Shown piece by piece: positions 24,574 to 34,091 of a stretch of 45,528 bases of DNA (positions within the stretch are counted from its first letter, which is position 1; every line of letters starts with the position of its first letter). The stretch is from an uncultured Spartobacteria bacterium (lineage in GTDB: Bacteria > Verrucomicrobiota > Verrucomicrobiia > Chthoniobacterales > Terrimicrobiaceae): assembly GCA_937919825.1 (NCBI GenBank), contig CALFPA010000054.1:1-45528 (forward strand), read 5' to 3'. A model generated the notes under the pieces. That model did no database searches. It was not told the origin of the DNA and saw only the letters and a program-made list of their open reading frames with translations. The translations under genes and the position numbers were made by a program.

Positions 24574-24977
24574 GTGTCGCCGGATTGCTTGGACAGCGTG
24601 CTGCAACATGCGGCGCAAAGCGTGGGCGAGCTGTTGAAATACACAAAGCTGGACGGGAACCACACGGAGCCGACGAATCGCAAGGCCTTTGATCTGCAAG
24701 TGCGGGGAATTTGTTTTACTGGTCGCGAGAGGCGCCAAGCAGCACCGCCGAGGTCGATCTAGTGGCCGTCCGTGCTGGGAACATCCACCCGGTGGAGGTC
24801 AAGGCCGGGAAGGCGGGATCGCTGCGCAGCCTGCATCTTTTTTTGAAAACCTACCCGCAATGTGCGGAGGGGCTGGTTCTCTCCACGCGGCCACCAGCGA
24901 GGCTCCCGGAGCAACGCCTGCGCCTCCTTCCGCTTTATTTTGCGGGCGGGTTGGAACGCCGGGATTTTGAAATGTAG
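24574..24977 (+). pseudogene. Degraded DUF4143-type ATPase gene (C-terminal nuclease-like remnant)
   Basis: Two plus-strand pieces in different frames match the C-terminal half of prokaryotic AAA ATPases with a DUF4143 domain. The first (24574-24700) reads DSVLQHAAQSVGELLKYTKL and NRKAFDLQ; the second (from about 24705 to TAG 24975-24977) reads FYWSREAPSSTAEVDLVAV and HPVEVKAGKAGSLRSLHLFL, which carries the D...E-x-K signature of the PD-(D/E)XK fold. In intact relatives about 80-100 residues separate these pieces, so there is an internal deletion or frameshift near 24705, and the N-terminal ATPase half is absent. These proteins are frequent solitary, mobile-like genes of unclear role. The bases between the GH2 start and this remnant (24322-24573) hold nothing I can name. 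Confidence 0.65.
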
Positions 24978-24993
24978 GGCGTCTTTTTGCCCG

Positions 24994-25917
24994 TTACTCT
25001 TTCCGTGCGGTCTTGCCGCTGCTTTTTGTTTTTTTGCCAGTGCCATTTTGCCGCCAGGCCAGCGGCGAAATACCGAGCTTCCGCTTGAAGAGCGTGGAGA
25101 AATGGTAGGCGCAATTGAAGCCCGTCATCGCGGCGATTTCCTTCACGGAATATGAGGTGCCGCTCAGAAGCGTCTTGGCTTTTTCCAACCGAAGCTGCAG
25201 CTGGTATTGATGGGGCGAGAAGCCTGTGTGCTGCTTGAAGGCGTGCCGCAACAGGGAGTAGCTGACCCGGAGTTCCTGGGCCATCTTTGGCCAATCGATC
25301 GCCTCGAAGAGCCGCTCGACCACAAGCAGGCGCGCTTTTTGCACAACCGCCTCGTCCACGGTCCCGCTGATGGTTTGCCCCAGCGCCAACGCCTGCAGGT
25401 GCGCGAGCATGGTGAAGGCGAAGCCGGCGAGAATCTGCCGATAGCCGATCGACTCAAGCCGCAAGGTCACGAAAATCTGCGAAAACAATTTTTCCAGCTC
25501 CCCGTTCAGCCCTGGAGAGAACATCGGGGACTTCGGCGAAAAAATATTTTGGCTCAACAGCCGGCGGGCGGTATCCCCGTCGAAACCGATCCAGTATTCA
25601 TCCCAGCCAGTCTCGCGATCCGGCAAGTATCGGTGCCAGACGCCCGGAAAAAGAAGAAACGCGTCGCCTGCGCTGACTGGCACAGTGCCGGTTTCTTCGG
25701 ATTCAAATGTGCCCCGGCCGCGTGTGATGTAGACCAACTGGAACTCCTGCAGAATCCGGCCCTTCTTCCAATGGAAGGTGTATTCATGGGGGTGCTTCCC
25801 GGGCGGGTAGGGGCATTTGGCGGGAATCCAGGAGTATCCCGCTGTGGGCACAACAAGACCCCAGATTTTATCGGCGTCGCTGGCTGGAAGGTAGCGGTAG
25901 AAGGTTTGGGCCTCCAT
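24994..25917 (-). CDS. AraC family transcriptional regulator
   Basis: A 307-residue AraC/XylS-type regulator. The N-terminal half is a cupin-like effector domain (FQLVYITRGRGTFES, GDAFLLFPGVWHRYLPD, WDEYWIGFDGD). The C-terminal ~100 residues contain two helix-turn-helix units: MAQELRVSYSLLRHAFKQHT with GFSPHQYQLQLRLEKA, and SVKEIAAMTGFNCAYHFSTL with FKRKLGISPLAWRQ, the family hallmark. A basic tail (GKKTKSSGKTARKE) follows. Regulators of this kind bind a sugar and activate carbohydrate genes nearby. It precedes the long minus-strand glycosidase operon in the same orientation, separated by the degraded ATPase gene, and is divergent from the surface repeat protein gene, with 216 bases between the two starts. 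Control of one or both neighbours is inferred from position only. Confidence 0.9.
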   Translation of the reverse strand: MEAQTFYRYLPASDADKIWGLVVPTAGYSWIPAKCPYPPGKHPHEYTFHWKKGRILQEFQLVYITRGRGTFESEETGTVPVSAGDAFLLFPGVWHRYLPDRETGWDEYWIGFDGDTARRLLSQNIFSPKSPMFSPGLNGELEKLFSQIFVTLRLESIGYRQILAGFAFTMLAHLQALALGQTISGTVDEAVVQKARLLVVERLFEAIDWPKMAQELRVSYSLLRHAFKQHTGFSPHQYQLQLRLEKAKTLLSGTSYSVKEIAAMTGFNCAYHFSTLFKRKLGISPLAWRQNGTGKKTKSSGKTARKE

Positions 25918-26133
25918 GGGAGAGGGGAATAGAAATGTTTCTATTTTTTGGTGGACTGCCTGCTGGAGAGGGTTCGGGTTTCCATGAAAGAGGGCACGGT
26001 CAACAATAGAGGCGCAATAGCCGCACCGCCACCGGGAAATCAGCCTTCGCCATTTAGCGTATCACAAAAGCCATTTCATCGATTTCCCGAATGTCGCTCA
26101 TGGGCGATAGGTGAATCTGTCGCCACCTCCATC

Positions 26134-28383
26134 ATGACACGTTCCCTCATCTCCCCGGCCGCACGGCTTGTAATTGTCGTCGTTGTTCTGTTGCTCCCCG
26201 AACTCCAAGCGCAAACGACCTATTACTGGGACAGCAACGACTCCAGTGCCGGTTTTGGCACGGCGCAGGGCACATGGGCTTCGCCAACCACGAACAACTC
26301 CACCCAAGGCTGGAGCACCTCCTCGGCGGGCACCAACGCCATGTCCGGCACGACAAACACCACCACTTCCGATGCGTTGAATTTCGGCACCTCCTCGGAC
26401 GGACTTGCGGCGGGCACGATCACCGTCTCGGGCACAGTGGGTGCCAATTCGCTCACCTTCGGCTCGGCCTCGGGGGCAATCGTGCTCTCCGGCGGCACCA
26501 TCTCCCTCGGCGGCACAACACCGACGATCACTGTCAGCAATGCTTCCGATACGATTTCCTCGGCAATCACTGGCTCGGCAGGCCTCACCAAGAGCGGCTC
26601 TGGCACGCTGATTCTCTCGGGCTCGAACACCTACTCCGGCAATACGACGATCAGCGTTGGCACACTCAAGGCAGGGAGCACGACGGCGCTGAGCAGCAGC
26701 AGCGCGATGAGCGTCGCGGCTGGGGCCACTTTGGATTTGGGGGGATTCAACAATACCATCAGCAGCCTCTCCACAGCCACCGGCACGATCACGGATAGTT
26801 CGAGTGCCGGAAATGGGGGAACTTTGAGAATCCTGAGCGCGATGCCCGCTGCCACCACCGCACAGCTGTTCACCGGCAGCATGGGAATCCAGCTTTTTGG
26901 AGGAAACACATTTACCTCTATTCTCTCGAATACATCGAATACCTATTCAGGCGGCACAGTGTTTGGAAATGGGGCAGGCACCACCTTCACACGACTTTTT
27001 GCGAGTGGCACGATTGGCTCGGGTTCCCCTGGAGCGCTCACAAGCGGCATCTACGGAACGGGCGCGATCACTGTGGGTGCATCCACTACGGATCGAGTGC
27101 AATTTTACATCTTCGCTGCCGCAACCATAAACAACAACCTTGTGATCAATAGTGAGCAAGGCAATGGAGTGAACGAGTTAGGTGCGTTCCGTCTCGAAAG
27201 CTCGGGCAATACGATTGCGGGGGCAATCAATGCCAACCTGGCGGATTTAACAATCAACGCCATGAACGGCGGAGGGCGCACGCTAACGATCACTGGAGCC
27301 ATTTCCGGCAGCTACGGGCTCAATGTCATGACCGCAAGTTCCGGAGGCTTGGAGGTCACCCTCAACAACGCCGGAGTCACCAACAGCTATGCTGGGAACA
27401 CAACCATCAGCACGGCCAACTCCACATTGACTCTCGGTCGGGCAGACCAAATCGCCAACGGTGCGGGCAAGGGCAACCTCATCATCAACTCCGGCACCTT
27501 CAAAATGGGCGGCTACAATGAAACCATCAACGGACTCTCTGGCAACGGCACCATCGACGGGGTGAGCGGCACGCCGACTTTGACGATTGGCGATAATGAC
27601 ACCACCTCCACCTTCTCCGGCGTGATCAAAAACACCTCCGGCTCGCTGGCTTTGACGAAGATCGGCTCGGGCACGCTCACTCTCTCAGGCAACAATACCT
27701 ACTCCGGCAATACGACCATCAATGGCGGAACGCTCGCCATCGGCAATAACATGACGATCGGTGCCCTAGCCGGCGCTGGCGGCAACCTTTCACTCGGAGC
27801 AGGATTCACCCTCACTACCAACGCCTCCACAAGCACCACATTGTCCAGCATCGTGCAAGGCACCGGCAACTTGGCAAAATCCGGCTCCGGCACACTCACG
27901 CTTTCCGGCAACAACACCTATTCGGGCGATACTACCATCAATGCCGGAACGCTCGAAATCACCAGCACCGGTCTGCTCGGCGGCGGCACCTACTCGGGGA
28001 ATATCACCAACAGCGGCACCTTCCTCTTCGGCTCGAACAGCAACCAAACCATCTCGGGCAGAATCAGCGGATCTGGAGCCATCACCAAAAACGGCACCAG
28101 CAGGCTGTCTGCCAATATGACAGGTGGCACCATGGGCCAAATCACCGTCAATGGTGGAACATTGCGTTTGAACAATACCGCAACTCTAAATAACGCCAAC
28201 ATACTTATACTTAACAGTCTGACCACGATCAACAACGGTTCGACCCTGGAATTCGACGCTAGTAGCACGGAAGGTCGCGTTAGGATCGCTGGCGGCGTCA
28301 CCTTTGGCGCCAGCGGAAACAATACATTGGCTTATAATACCTTCAGTGGCACTGGCGGCTCAATGCTTATCCAAGGTTCATAA
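26134..28383 (+). CDS. Autotransporter-type beta-strand repeat protein, N-terminal part (ends at in-frame TAA)
   Basis: A secreted surface protein built from autotransporter-associated beta-strand repeats. The frame is open from a TTG at 25948, but the ATG at 26134 is preferred since it directly starts a signal peptide (MTRSLISPAARLVIVVVVLL, cleavage after LQAQ). The mature part begins TTYYWDSNDSSAGFGTAQG, the common opening of such proteins. Gly/Ser/Thr/Asn-rich beta-helix sequence follows, with three well-kept copies of the repeat GSGTLxLSGxNTYSGxTTI near 26584, 27650 and 27870. The frame ends at TAA 28381-28383, but the same frame continues without shift to 29763 with more repeats and a sorting signal, so this is a truncated product of a gene that once encoded about 1,210 residues. 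Without the C-terminus the product would probably be released rather than anchored. Confidence 0.75.
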   Translation: MTRSLISPAARLVIVVVVLLLPELQAQTTYYWDSNDSSAGFGTAQGTWASPTTNNSTQGWSTSSAGTNAMSGTTNTTTSDALNFGTSSDGLAAGTITVSGTVGANSLTFGSASGAIVLSGGTISLGGTTPTITVSNASDTISSAITGSAGLTKSGSGTLILSGSNTYSGNTTISVGTLKAGSTTALSSSSAMSVAAGATLDLGGFNNTISSLSTATGTITDSSSAGNGGTLRILSAMPAATTAQLFTGSMGIQLFGGNTFTSILSNTSNTYSGGTVFGNGAGTTFTRLFASGTIGSGSPGALTSGIYGTGAITVGASTTDRVQFYIFAAATINNNLVINSEQGNGVNELGAFRLESSGNTIAGAINANLADLTINAMNGGGRTLTITGAISGSYGLNVMTASSGGLEVTLNNAGVTNSYAGNTTISTANSTLTLGRADQIANGAGKGNLIINSGTFKMGGYNETINGLSGNGTIDGVSGTPTLTIGDNDTTSTFSGVIKNTSGSLALTKIGSGTLTLSGNNTYSGNTTINGGTLAIGNNMTIGALAGAGGNLSLGAGFTLTTNASTSTTLSSIVQGTGNLAKSGSGTLTLSGNNTYSGDTTINAGTLEITSTGLLGGGTYSGNITNSGTFLFGSNSNQTISGRISGSGAITKNGTSRLSANMTGGTMGQITVNGGTLRLNNTATLNNANILILNSLTTINNGSTLEFDASSTEGRVRIAGGVTFGASGNNTLAYNTFSGTGGSMLIQGS

Positions 28384-29165
28384 ACTTTCACTACCCTCGG
28401 AGGCACGACTAATTATATCACCACCAATGCAGGTGCCTACTTTAACTGTCAAGGTGTAGCGGGTCGATATGCCATCTTCGATGTGGCCGACGGCACGGAT
28501 GCCACCGACTTGGCGGTGAGCATGGCAGTGGTAGATAGCGGTATCAGAAAAAGCGGAGCCGGCGTGCTGACCCTGAGCGCCAGCAACACTAACATCAATG
28601 CCCTCGACATCACCAATGGCACACTGGAGTTGGCCGGGGCGGGGCTCTTAAACAGCGGCGCTTTCTCCGTCGACATCACCAACAACGGCACATTGCACTA
28701 TAACGGCTCCAACGCCCAAACCCTCTCTGGCAATATCAGTGGCACGGGCGCTCTAACCAAATCCAACACCAGCACTCTCACGCTCACAGGATCTAACTCT
28801 TACTCCGGTGCGACGACGCTCAACACCGGCACGATCGTCATCGGCCACGCCAATGCCGCTGGTAGCGGGACGATCACCCAGACCGATGCCACCTCGCTTC
28901 TGAAATTCGACACCACCGGCACAATCACAAATGTCATGTCGGTCTACAATGTCCTCGCCACCCAAAGTGCGACCTTGAGCGGTGCGATCACAGTGAACAA
29001 TGCCACTTGGGACATCGAAACCGGCGACACACTCACCGTCTCCGGCGCGGTCTCCGGCAGCGGCGGCGTGACCAAAAACGGCGGCGGCACATTGATCCTC
29101 TCCGGCTCGAATTCCTACAACGGATCGACAGTCATCAACGCCGGCACACTGAACGCCGCCAATGC
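26584..29165 (+). repeat. Five dispersed autotransporter-type repeats within the surface protein gene
   Basis: Five copies of a roughly 32-residue unit, consensus LTKxGSGTLTLSGxNTYSG followed by xTTINxGTLxxxN, lie near 26584-26680, 27650-27745, 27870-27960, 28751-28850 and 29066-29160. They are protein-level repeats with diverged DNA and correspond to rungs of a beta-helix. Three lie before and two after the in-frame stop, supporting a single ancestral gene. Confidence 0.75.
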
Positions 29166-29763
29166 CAACGCCCTCGGATCCAATAACACCATCCAAGTCA
29201 ACGGCGGCACGCTGCTCGTGAGTGCCGACGACGCCATCAACGGAATGAACATCACCCTCAACGGCACCAGCACGACCGTGGCTGGTCTGGCTTTTAGCGG
29301 AAACTACAGCGGATTGGTGGATAACTTAACCTTGAGCAATAACTCGATCATCGACCTGGGAGAGGGAAGTGTATCCATCATGTTCGATACCATTGTCATG
29401 AGCACCTACATGCTCGACATCTACAACTGGACCGGGACGACGCTGTGGGGTGGGGGAACCGGCAACGACACGGACAAAGTTTATTTCGGCCCGGACCTCA
29501 GCGACGCCGCGCTGGCGAAAATCAGGTTCCACAGCGGTGCGGTGGGCGTTGGCGACAGCTTCCTCGGCAGCGGCTACGACCTAGGTCTTCAGGCAACGAG
29601 CTGGGATCCGGGACTAAGCGGCTACCACATCATCCCCGTTCCCGAACCCGAAACCTGGGCCACCGGCCTCCTGCTCGTGCTAGGCAGCGGTGTCTGGCGC
29701 TGGCGGAAGAGAAGCAGGTTCAGCACACAAAGGATGGTGGGCGCTGCGCCGTCAGCGCCTTAA
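28384..29763 (+). pseudogene. Autotransporter-type beta-strand repeat protein, C-terminal part with PEP-CTERM-like signal
   Basis: This is the continuation, in the same frame, of the gene starting at 26134 after the TAA at 28381-28383. It begins TFTTLGGTTNYITTNAG and holds two further repeats (STLTLTGSNSYSGATTL near 28755 and GTLILSGSNSYNGSTVI near 29070). The C-terminus is a PEP-CTERM-type sorting signal: VPEPETW, a hydrophobic helix ATGLLLVLGSGVW, then the basic cluster RWRKRSR. A further 15 residues follow the basic cluster, which is longer than usual. A GTG at 28483 could in principle initiate translation, but without a signal peptide the product would not be exported, so independent function is unlikely unless the stop is suppressed or is a sequence error. 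Confidence 0.65.
29740..29759. other. Short perfect hairpin at the 3' end of the surface protein gene
   Basis: GGCGCTG at 29740-29746 pairs with CAGCGCC at 29753-29759 around a six-base loop. No T-run follows on the plus strand, so it is not a classical terminator. It overlaps the codons of the unusual C-terminal extension after the PEP-CTERM signal. The rest of the gap up to clpX (29764-29975) shows no gene. Confidence 0.4.
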
Positions 29764-29975
29764 GAGGGTAGGGCGTCCTCGCCGCCGGTTGCCGAAGACC
29801 AAACCCATTTCTTCACAAATCAAATGATGATGCACCCCAGCAATCAGACGGCGGCCAAACGATCCTGCCTTTGGTTTTCAATTCACGGGGATTTGCCATG
29901 CGCTCCGAAACAGCAGGGGAGCGCCAATTACTACAATGGGCTTTCTCCGTGCCTTGGTGAGAGACCGCTGAAGGC

Positions 29976-31244
29976 TTAGGCGGCGTCTTTTTCCTGCTTG
30001 CGGCGGAGGATGGGGGATTTTTTGCCTTCAACGACGGCTCGGTTGAGGGTGACCTCGGAGATGTCATCGCGGCTGGGGCAGTCGAACATCACATCGAGCA
30101 TAATTCGCTCGATCATGGAGCGGAGGGCGCGGGCACCGGTGCCTTTGCGGATCGCCTCGGAGGCGAGGGCGCGGAGGGCGTCTTTGGTGATGTTGAGATT
30201 CACGCCGTCCATGCCGAGGAGCTTGGTGTATTGCTTCACCATGGCGTTTTTCGGCTCGGTGAGGACCTGGACGAGTTGTTCCTCGGTGAGTTCGTCGAGC
30301 GAGGCAACGACCGGGAGGCGGCCGATGAATTCGGGGATGAGGCCGAAGGAGATCAAATCCTCGGGTTCGACTTTTTTAAGGATGTTGGAACGGGAGGTTT
30401 CGGAATCCGCACCGATCGCGGGGGCATGAAAACCCATGGTGCGACCGCCGAGGCGGCGTTGGATGATTTTTTCGAGGCCGACAAAGGCTCCGCCGCAGAT
30501 GAAGAGAATTTTCTCGGTGTTGACCTGGATGTATTCCTGTTGGGGGTGTTTGCGGCCGCCTTGGGGTGGGACATTGCAGACGGCGGCTTCGAGGATTTTG
30601 AGGAGGGCCTGCTGGACGCCCTCGCCGGAGACATCGCGGGTGATGCTGACATTGTCGGTCTTGCGGCCGATTTTATCGATTTCGTCGATGTAGATGATTC
30701 CCATCTCGCAGCGCTTGACATCGAAGTCGGCGTTTTGGAGGAGGCGGAGGATGATGGTTTCGACATCCTCGCCAACATAGCCGGCCTCGGTGATGGAGGT
30801 GGCGTCGGCGATGGCGAAGGGGACATCGAGGACATTGGCGAGGGTGCGGGCGAGGAGGGTCTTGCCGGAACCGGTCGGACCGAGGAGAAGGATGTTGCTC
30901 TTCTCGATCTCCACCTCGTCGAGCGCCTCAAGATGGGCGACTCCGGTGAAGGGCTGGGTGAGGCGTTTGTAGTGGTTGTGAACCGCGACAGAGAGAACTT
31001 TCTTGGCGGTGTCCTGCCCGATCACATGCTGGTCGAGGAGTTTTTTGATCTCGGCCGGCTTGGGAACGCGGAAGGTGGGCTTTGTTTTTTTGGTCTCTTC
31101 TTTGAATTCCTTCTCGATGATGCCGCGGCAGATCGTGATGCAACTATCGCAAATGTAGACACCGGGGCCCGCGATGAGCTTGCGGACTTCGGCTTGGCTC
31201 TTTCCGCAGAAGGAGCACATCGTGAGATTGTTTGCGCGGGCCAT
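29976..31244 (-). CDS. clpX: ATP-dependent Clp protease ATP-binding subunit ClpX
   Basis: A 422-residue AAA+ unfoldase that recognises tagged or damaged proteins and threads them into the ClpP peptidase in the cytosol. The N-terminal zinc-binding domain has Cys10, Cys13, Cys32 and Cys35. The AAA+ core has Walker A GPTGSGKT at 122-129 and Walker B IIYIDEID at 183-190, and the expected GYVG pore loop at 155-158. The ClpP-docking loop, usually IGF, reads MGF ([10 protein letters not shown]). The C-terminal domain ends with a Lys/Arg-rich tail. Length is normal for the family. It follows clpP with a 21-base gap in the order tig-clpP-clpX, a very common arrangement that indicates co-transcription. 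Confidence 0.97.
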   Translation of the reverse strand: MARANNLTMCSFCGKSQAEVRKLIAGPGVYICDSCITICRGIIEKEFKEETKKTKPTFRVPKPAEIKKLLDQHVIGQDTAKKVLSVAVHNHYKRLTQPFTGVAHLEALDEVEIEKSNILLLGPTGSGKTLLARTLANVLDVPFAIADATSITEAGYVGEDVETIILRLLQNADFDVKRCEMGIIYIDEIDKIGRKTDNVSITRDVSGEGVQQALLKILEAAVCNVPPQGGRKHPQQEYIQVNTEKILFICGGAFVGLEKIIQRRLGGRTMGFHAPAIGADSETSRSNILKKVEPEDLISFGLIPEFIGRLPVVASLDELTEEQLVQVLTEPKNAMVKQYTKLLGMDGVNLNITKDALRALASEAIRKGTGARALRSMIERIMLDVMFDCPSRDDISEVTLNRAVVEGKKSPILRRKQEKDAA

Positions 31245-31265
31245 GAAAGAGAAGTGAGGAGATGA

Positions 31266-31889
31266 TTACTCGGCGGCTTTTTCAGCGGCCTTGACGGCGT
31301 CGGGAAGGTCTTTGCGGGACTTCACCACCTCGTCCACGAGCCCGTAGGCCTTGGCTTCGTCGGCGGTCATGTAGTTGTCGCGGTCGGCGTCTTTTTCGAC
31401 GGTTTCAACGGTTTGGCCGGTGTGGTGGGAGATGAGGCGGTTGAGGCGTTTCTTGAGTTTGAACATGAACTCGACCTGGCGCTCGACATCGCTGGCTTGG
31501 CCGCGGGCGCCGCCGGAGACTTGGTGGATCATGATGTCGGAGTTCGGCAGGGCGTAGCGTTTGCCCTTGGTGCCGGCGCAGAGGAGAACGGCTCCCATGC
31601 TGGCGGCGAGGCCCATGCAGTAGGTGTTCACATCGCAAGTGACGAACTGCATGGTGTCGTAAATGGCGAGGCCGGCTGTGACCGATCCGCCGGGGGAGTT
31701 GATGTAAATGTTGATGTCTTTTTTGGCGTCTTCCATTTGGAGGAAGAGCAACTGGGCGATGACCAGGTTCGCGACATTGTCATCAATCGGCGTGCCGATG
31801 AAGATGATGCGATCCTTGAGGAGGCGGGAGTAGATATCGTAGCTGCGTTCTCCGCGGCCTGTTTGTTCGACGACGATTGGGACTAGCAT
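31266..31889 (-). CDS. clpP: ATP-dependent Clp protease proteolytic subunit ClpP
   Basis: A 207-residue serine peptidase that forms the tetradecameric chamber working with ClpX. The full catalytic triad is present at the same numbers as in the E. coli enzyme: Ser97 in [14 protein letters not shown], His122 in [10 protein letters not shown] and Asp171 in [12 protein letters not shown]. The substrate-binding [17 protein letters not shown] segment is intact, and the N-terminus lacks a long propeptide. It lies 10 bases after tig and 21 before clpX. Nothing unusual was seen. Confidence 0.97.
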   Translation of the reverse strand: MLVPIVVEQTGRGERSYDIYSRLLKDRIIFIGTPIDDNVANLVIAQLLFLQMEDAKKDINIYINSPGGSVTAGLAIYDTMQFVTCDVNTYCMGLAASMGAVLLCAGTKGKRYALPNSDIMIHQVSGGARGQASDVERQVEFMFKLKKRLNRLISHHTGQTVETVEKDADRDNYMTADEAKAYGLVDEVVKSRKDLPDAVKAAEKAAE

Positions 31890-31899
31890 GGTGGAAAAA

Positions 31900-33243
31900 T
31901 CAGTTGGTGGCTTGTTGTTGGGCTTCCGCAGGGGCTGAAAGCTCGGTCACGGTAGCATTCGAAAGCACATAATCAAGGGCCTTGGAAATACGGATTTGTT
32001 CCCGTAGACGGTTGATTCCGCCTTTGCGGGAGAGGTCTTTTGCAAGCTTCTTGACGGGAATTTGGTTGCGTTCCGCCGTCTCGAAAAGGGCCTGATAAAG
32101 TTCGCTCTCGCTCTCTTCGAGTTTTTCCTGCTCGGCGATGCGGAGGAGGACGAAGTTGGCGCGGACGCGCTCGCGGGCGCTCTCGCCAGCGGTTTCGATG
32201 ATTTGGTCCGTGTGGGACTTGATCTCGTCGTCGCTCATGCCACGGGCTTGGGACTCGGAGACGATGTCTTTGAGAATCGAGCTGGTCTCGACGGCGACAG
32301 CCTGCTCGGGGAGTTCGCAAGTGAAAAGGCTGAGGAGTTTTTTCACGGCGGCGTTGCGCTTGGCGACATCGAACTGGTAGTCGGCGGATTCCTGCTGGCG
32401 CTCGCGGATTTTTTGTTTGAGCGATTCGAGGGTTGCGCCGGGTTCGATCTTCGCGGCGAGGGCGTCATCGAGGGGCGCCATTTTGCGGGTGTTGATGCCG
32501 TGAAGGGTCACGGTGTAGTCCACCTTTTTGCCTTGGATTTCGGGAACGGGAAAAGTCTCCGGGACCTCGAGGGTGAAGCTGCGCTCTTCCTCAAGTTTCA
32601 TGCCCTCGATGGCCTTGGCGAAACCTGGGATCAGCGTTCCTTCGCTCATCAAAACCCAGCCATTGCGGCGGCCGCAAAGCTGGGCTGGGGCCTTGGGAAC
32701 GACTTCCGAGAGGAGTTGGCCATCGACCTTGCCCTCGTAAGTCACCACAGCGAAATCCTCCATCGCCAACGCGCGGTCGGTGACAGGTTCGAAGGTCGAG
32801 TGGGGATCGCGGAGATACTCGAGGAGTTGATCGACATCGGCCTCGGTGACGGGGCGTTTGTAGGCCTCGAGCGCGAGGTTTTTGTATTCGGGAAGATCGA
32901 AATCCGGCATGCGCACCACGGTGGCGCGGATTTTCATGGATTTGTCGGCGGCGATGCTCGACTCGGAGATTTTCTCGATGGCATTGAGGCGGAGGTTTTT
33001 TTCCTTCGTGGCCTCAACGACGGCTTCATAGGAGAGGGATTCGGAGACCTCGGATTCGATCTCGCGGCCGTAGCGAGACTCGATCATCGCCATGGGGGCT
33101 TTGCCGGGGCGGTAGCCAGGGATGCGGGCTTGTTTTTGGTAGGCCTTCGCGACTTTGTTCCATTCTGTTGTCACGCGATCGGAGGGCAGGTCGATCTCGA
33201 GGTTGACGATGCAATTGGGCTGATTATCCAGAGCTACATTCAT
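31900..33243 (-). CDS. tig: Trigger factor (ribosome-associated chaperone, peptidyl-prolyl isomerase)
   Basis: A 447-residue chaperone that binds the ribosomal exit tunnel and nascent chains. The N-terminal ribosome-binding domain shows the signature [20 protein letters not shown], a variant of GFRxGKxP with Tyr for Phe. The middle FKBP-like PPIase domain spans about residues 160-245 ([35 protein letters not shown]). The C-terminal helical arm ends in a Gln/Ala-rich tail ([12 protein letters not shown]). First gene of the tig-clpP-clpX operon; the ATG at 33243 starts [20 protein letters not shown]. Length is usual for the family. Confidence 0.95.
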   Translation of the reverse strand: MNVALDNQPNCIVNLEIDLPSDRVTTEWNKVAKAYQKQARIPGYRPGKAPMAMIESRYGREIESEVSESLSYEAVVEATKEKNLRLNAIEKISESSIAADKSMKIRATVVRMPDFDLPEYKNLALEAYKRPVTEADVDQLLEYLRDPHSTFEPVTDRALAMEDFAVVTYEGKVDGQLLSEVVPKAPAQLCGRRNGWVLMSEGTLIPGFAKAIEGMKLEEERSFTLEVPETFPVPEIQGKKVDYTVTLHGINTRKMAPLDDALAAKIEPGATLESLKQKIRERQQESADYQFDVAKRNAAVKKLLSLFTCELPEQAVAVETSSILKDIVSESQARGMSDDEIKSHTDQIIETAGESARERVRANFVLLRIAEQEKLEESESELYQALFETAERNQIPVKKLAKDLSRKGGINRLREQIRISKALDYVLSNATVTELSAPAEAQQQATN

Positions 33244-33334
33244 GATGAGCCCGCCAGAAAAGCAGAATCATTCCGGAGCGGCAACCCGCCACTAAGAAAA
33301 TTTCGCGGACGCGAGGGCGGTCGCCTTACGGAGA

Positions 33335-33985
33335 CTAGGTTTCCGCTACGCCGTAGAATTTCTCACCGAGGTGGATTTTTTCGCGGCCGTTCGCGGTGCG
33401 CCATTTGTTCGAGTCGCGCAGGGAGTAGATGCAGCCGCAGTATTCCTGCTGGTAGAAATGCTCGCGTTTGGAGATTTCGAGCATGCGCTGGGCGCCGCCG
33501 CCCTTGCGCCAGTTGAAGGTCCAGTAGGCGAGATCGGGGTATTTCGCCGCCGCGCGCTCGCCGCAGCCGTTGATCTGCTCCATGTCCTTCCAGCGGGAAA
33601 TGCCAAGGCAGCTGGTGATGACGGGGAAGCCATTCTCATGGGCGTGGAGCGCGGTGCGCTCGAAGCGCATGTCAAAACACATCGTGCAGCGTTTGCCCTT
33701 CTCCGGCTCCCATTCCAGGCCCTTCGCGCGCGCGAACCAGTTGTCGGTATCATAGTCGGCATCGATGAACGGAATGCCTTCCTTCTCGGCGAAGCGGATG
33801 TTCTCGGATTTTCGCAACTCGTATTCCTCGCGAGGGTGGATGTTCGGGTTGTAAAAATAGATCGTGTAGTCGATGCCCGAGGCCGACATCGCCTCCATGA
33901 CCTCGCCGGAGCAAGGCGCGCAGCAGGAGTGGAGGAGCACTTTCTTGTGTCCACCAGGCGGCGTGAGGATGGGGCGGTCTGTCAT
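33335..33985 (-). CDS. queH: Epoxyqueuosine reductase QueH
   Basis: A 216-residue protein of the QueH (DUF208) family, the non-cobalamin enzyme that reduces epoxyqueuosine to queuosine in tRNA, the last step of queuosine synthesis. Conserved cysteine motifs are all visible: [13 protein letters not shown] at the N-terminus, [16 protein letters not shown] in the middle and [13 protein letters not shown] near the end; these bind an iron-sulfur cluster and a second metal. [16 protein letters not shown] and [11 protein letters not shown] are further family motifs. The gene is 91 bases upstream of tig on the same strand and may be transcribed with it. Confidence 0.93.
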   Translation of the reverse strand: MTDRPILTPPGGHKKVLLHSCCAPCSGEVMEAMSASGIDYTIYFYNPNIHPREEYELRKSENIRFAEKEGIPFIDADYDTDNWFARAKGLEWEPEKGKRCTMCFDMRFERTALHAHENGFPVITSCLGISRWKDMEQINGCGERAAAKYPDLAYWTFNWRKGGGAQRMLEISKREHFYQQEYCGCIYSLRDSNKWRTANGREKIHLGEKFYGVAET

Positions 33986-34013
33986 TGTTGGGTGTAACTA
34001 AAACTCAGAAGAA

Positions 34014-34046
34014 TTAACCACAGAGGACACAGAGAGCACGGAGAGG
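34014..34046. repeat. CACAGAG-type intergenic repeat element
   Basis: The queH-gpmA gap holds TTAACCACAGAGGACACAG followed by AGAGCACGGAGAGG, a low-complexity element of the form CCACAGAGGACACAGAG that recurs between genes in many unrelated bacterial genomes. Only one copy is seen in this window, so its repeat status rests on prior knowledge. Confidence 0.5.
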
Positions 34047-34091
34047 AAGGATTTTCATCCAATGAGAGTCCGCTCTCGGGCTATCCGGGCC

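Noticed and set aside
24381-24683. 100-codon minus-strand frame with a hydrophobic stretch followed by RARRKR, resembling a sorting signal
   Set aside because: No PEP motif or upstream protein body, and it overlaps the ATPase remnant on the other strand.
25948-26133. 62-codon N-terminal extension of the surface protein from a TTG
   Set aside because: The ATG at 26134 starts a normal signal peptide; the extension would place it internally.
26584-29165. Periodic repeats considered as a CRISPR array
   Set aside because: Spacing is irregular, the copies diverge at DNA level and they lie in frame within a protein; they are beta-strand repeats.
29740-29759. Hairpin after the surface protein as a rho-independent terminator
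   Set aside because: No T-run on either side in the right place; it overlaps coding sequence.
30231-33516. Long open frames on the plus strand opposite clpX and tig (344 and 484 codons)
   Set aside because: They are antisense shadows of GC-rich codon usage; the minus-strand proteins are unmistakable.
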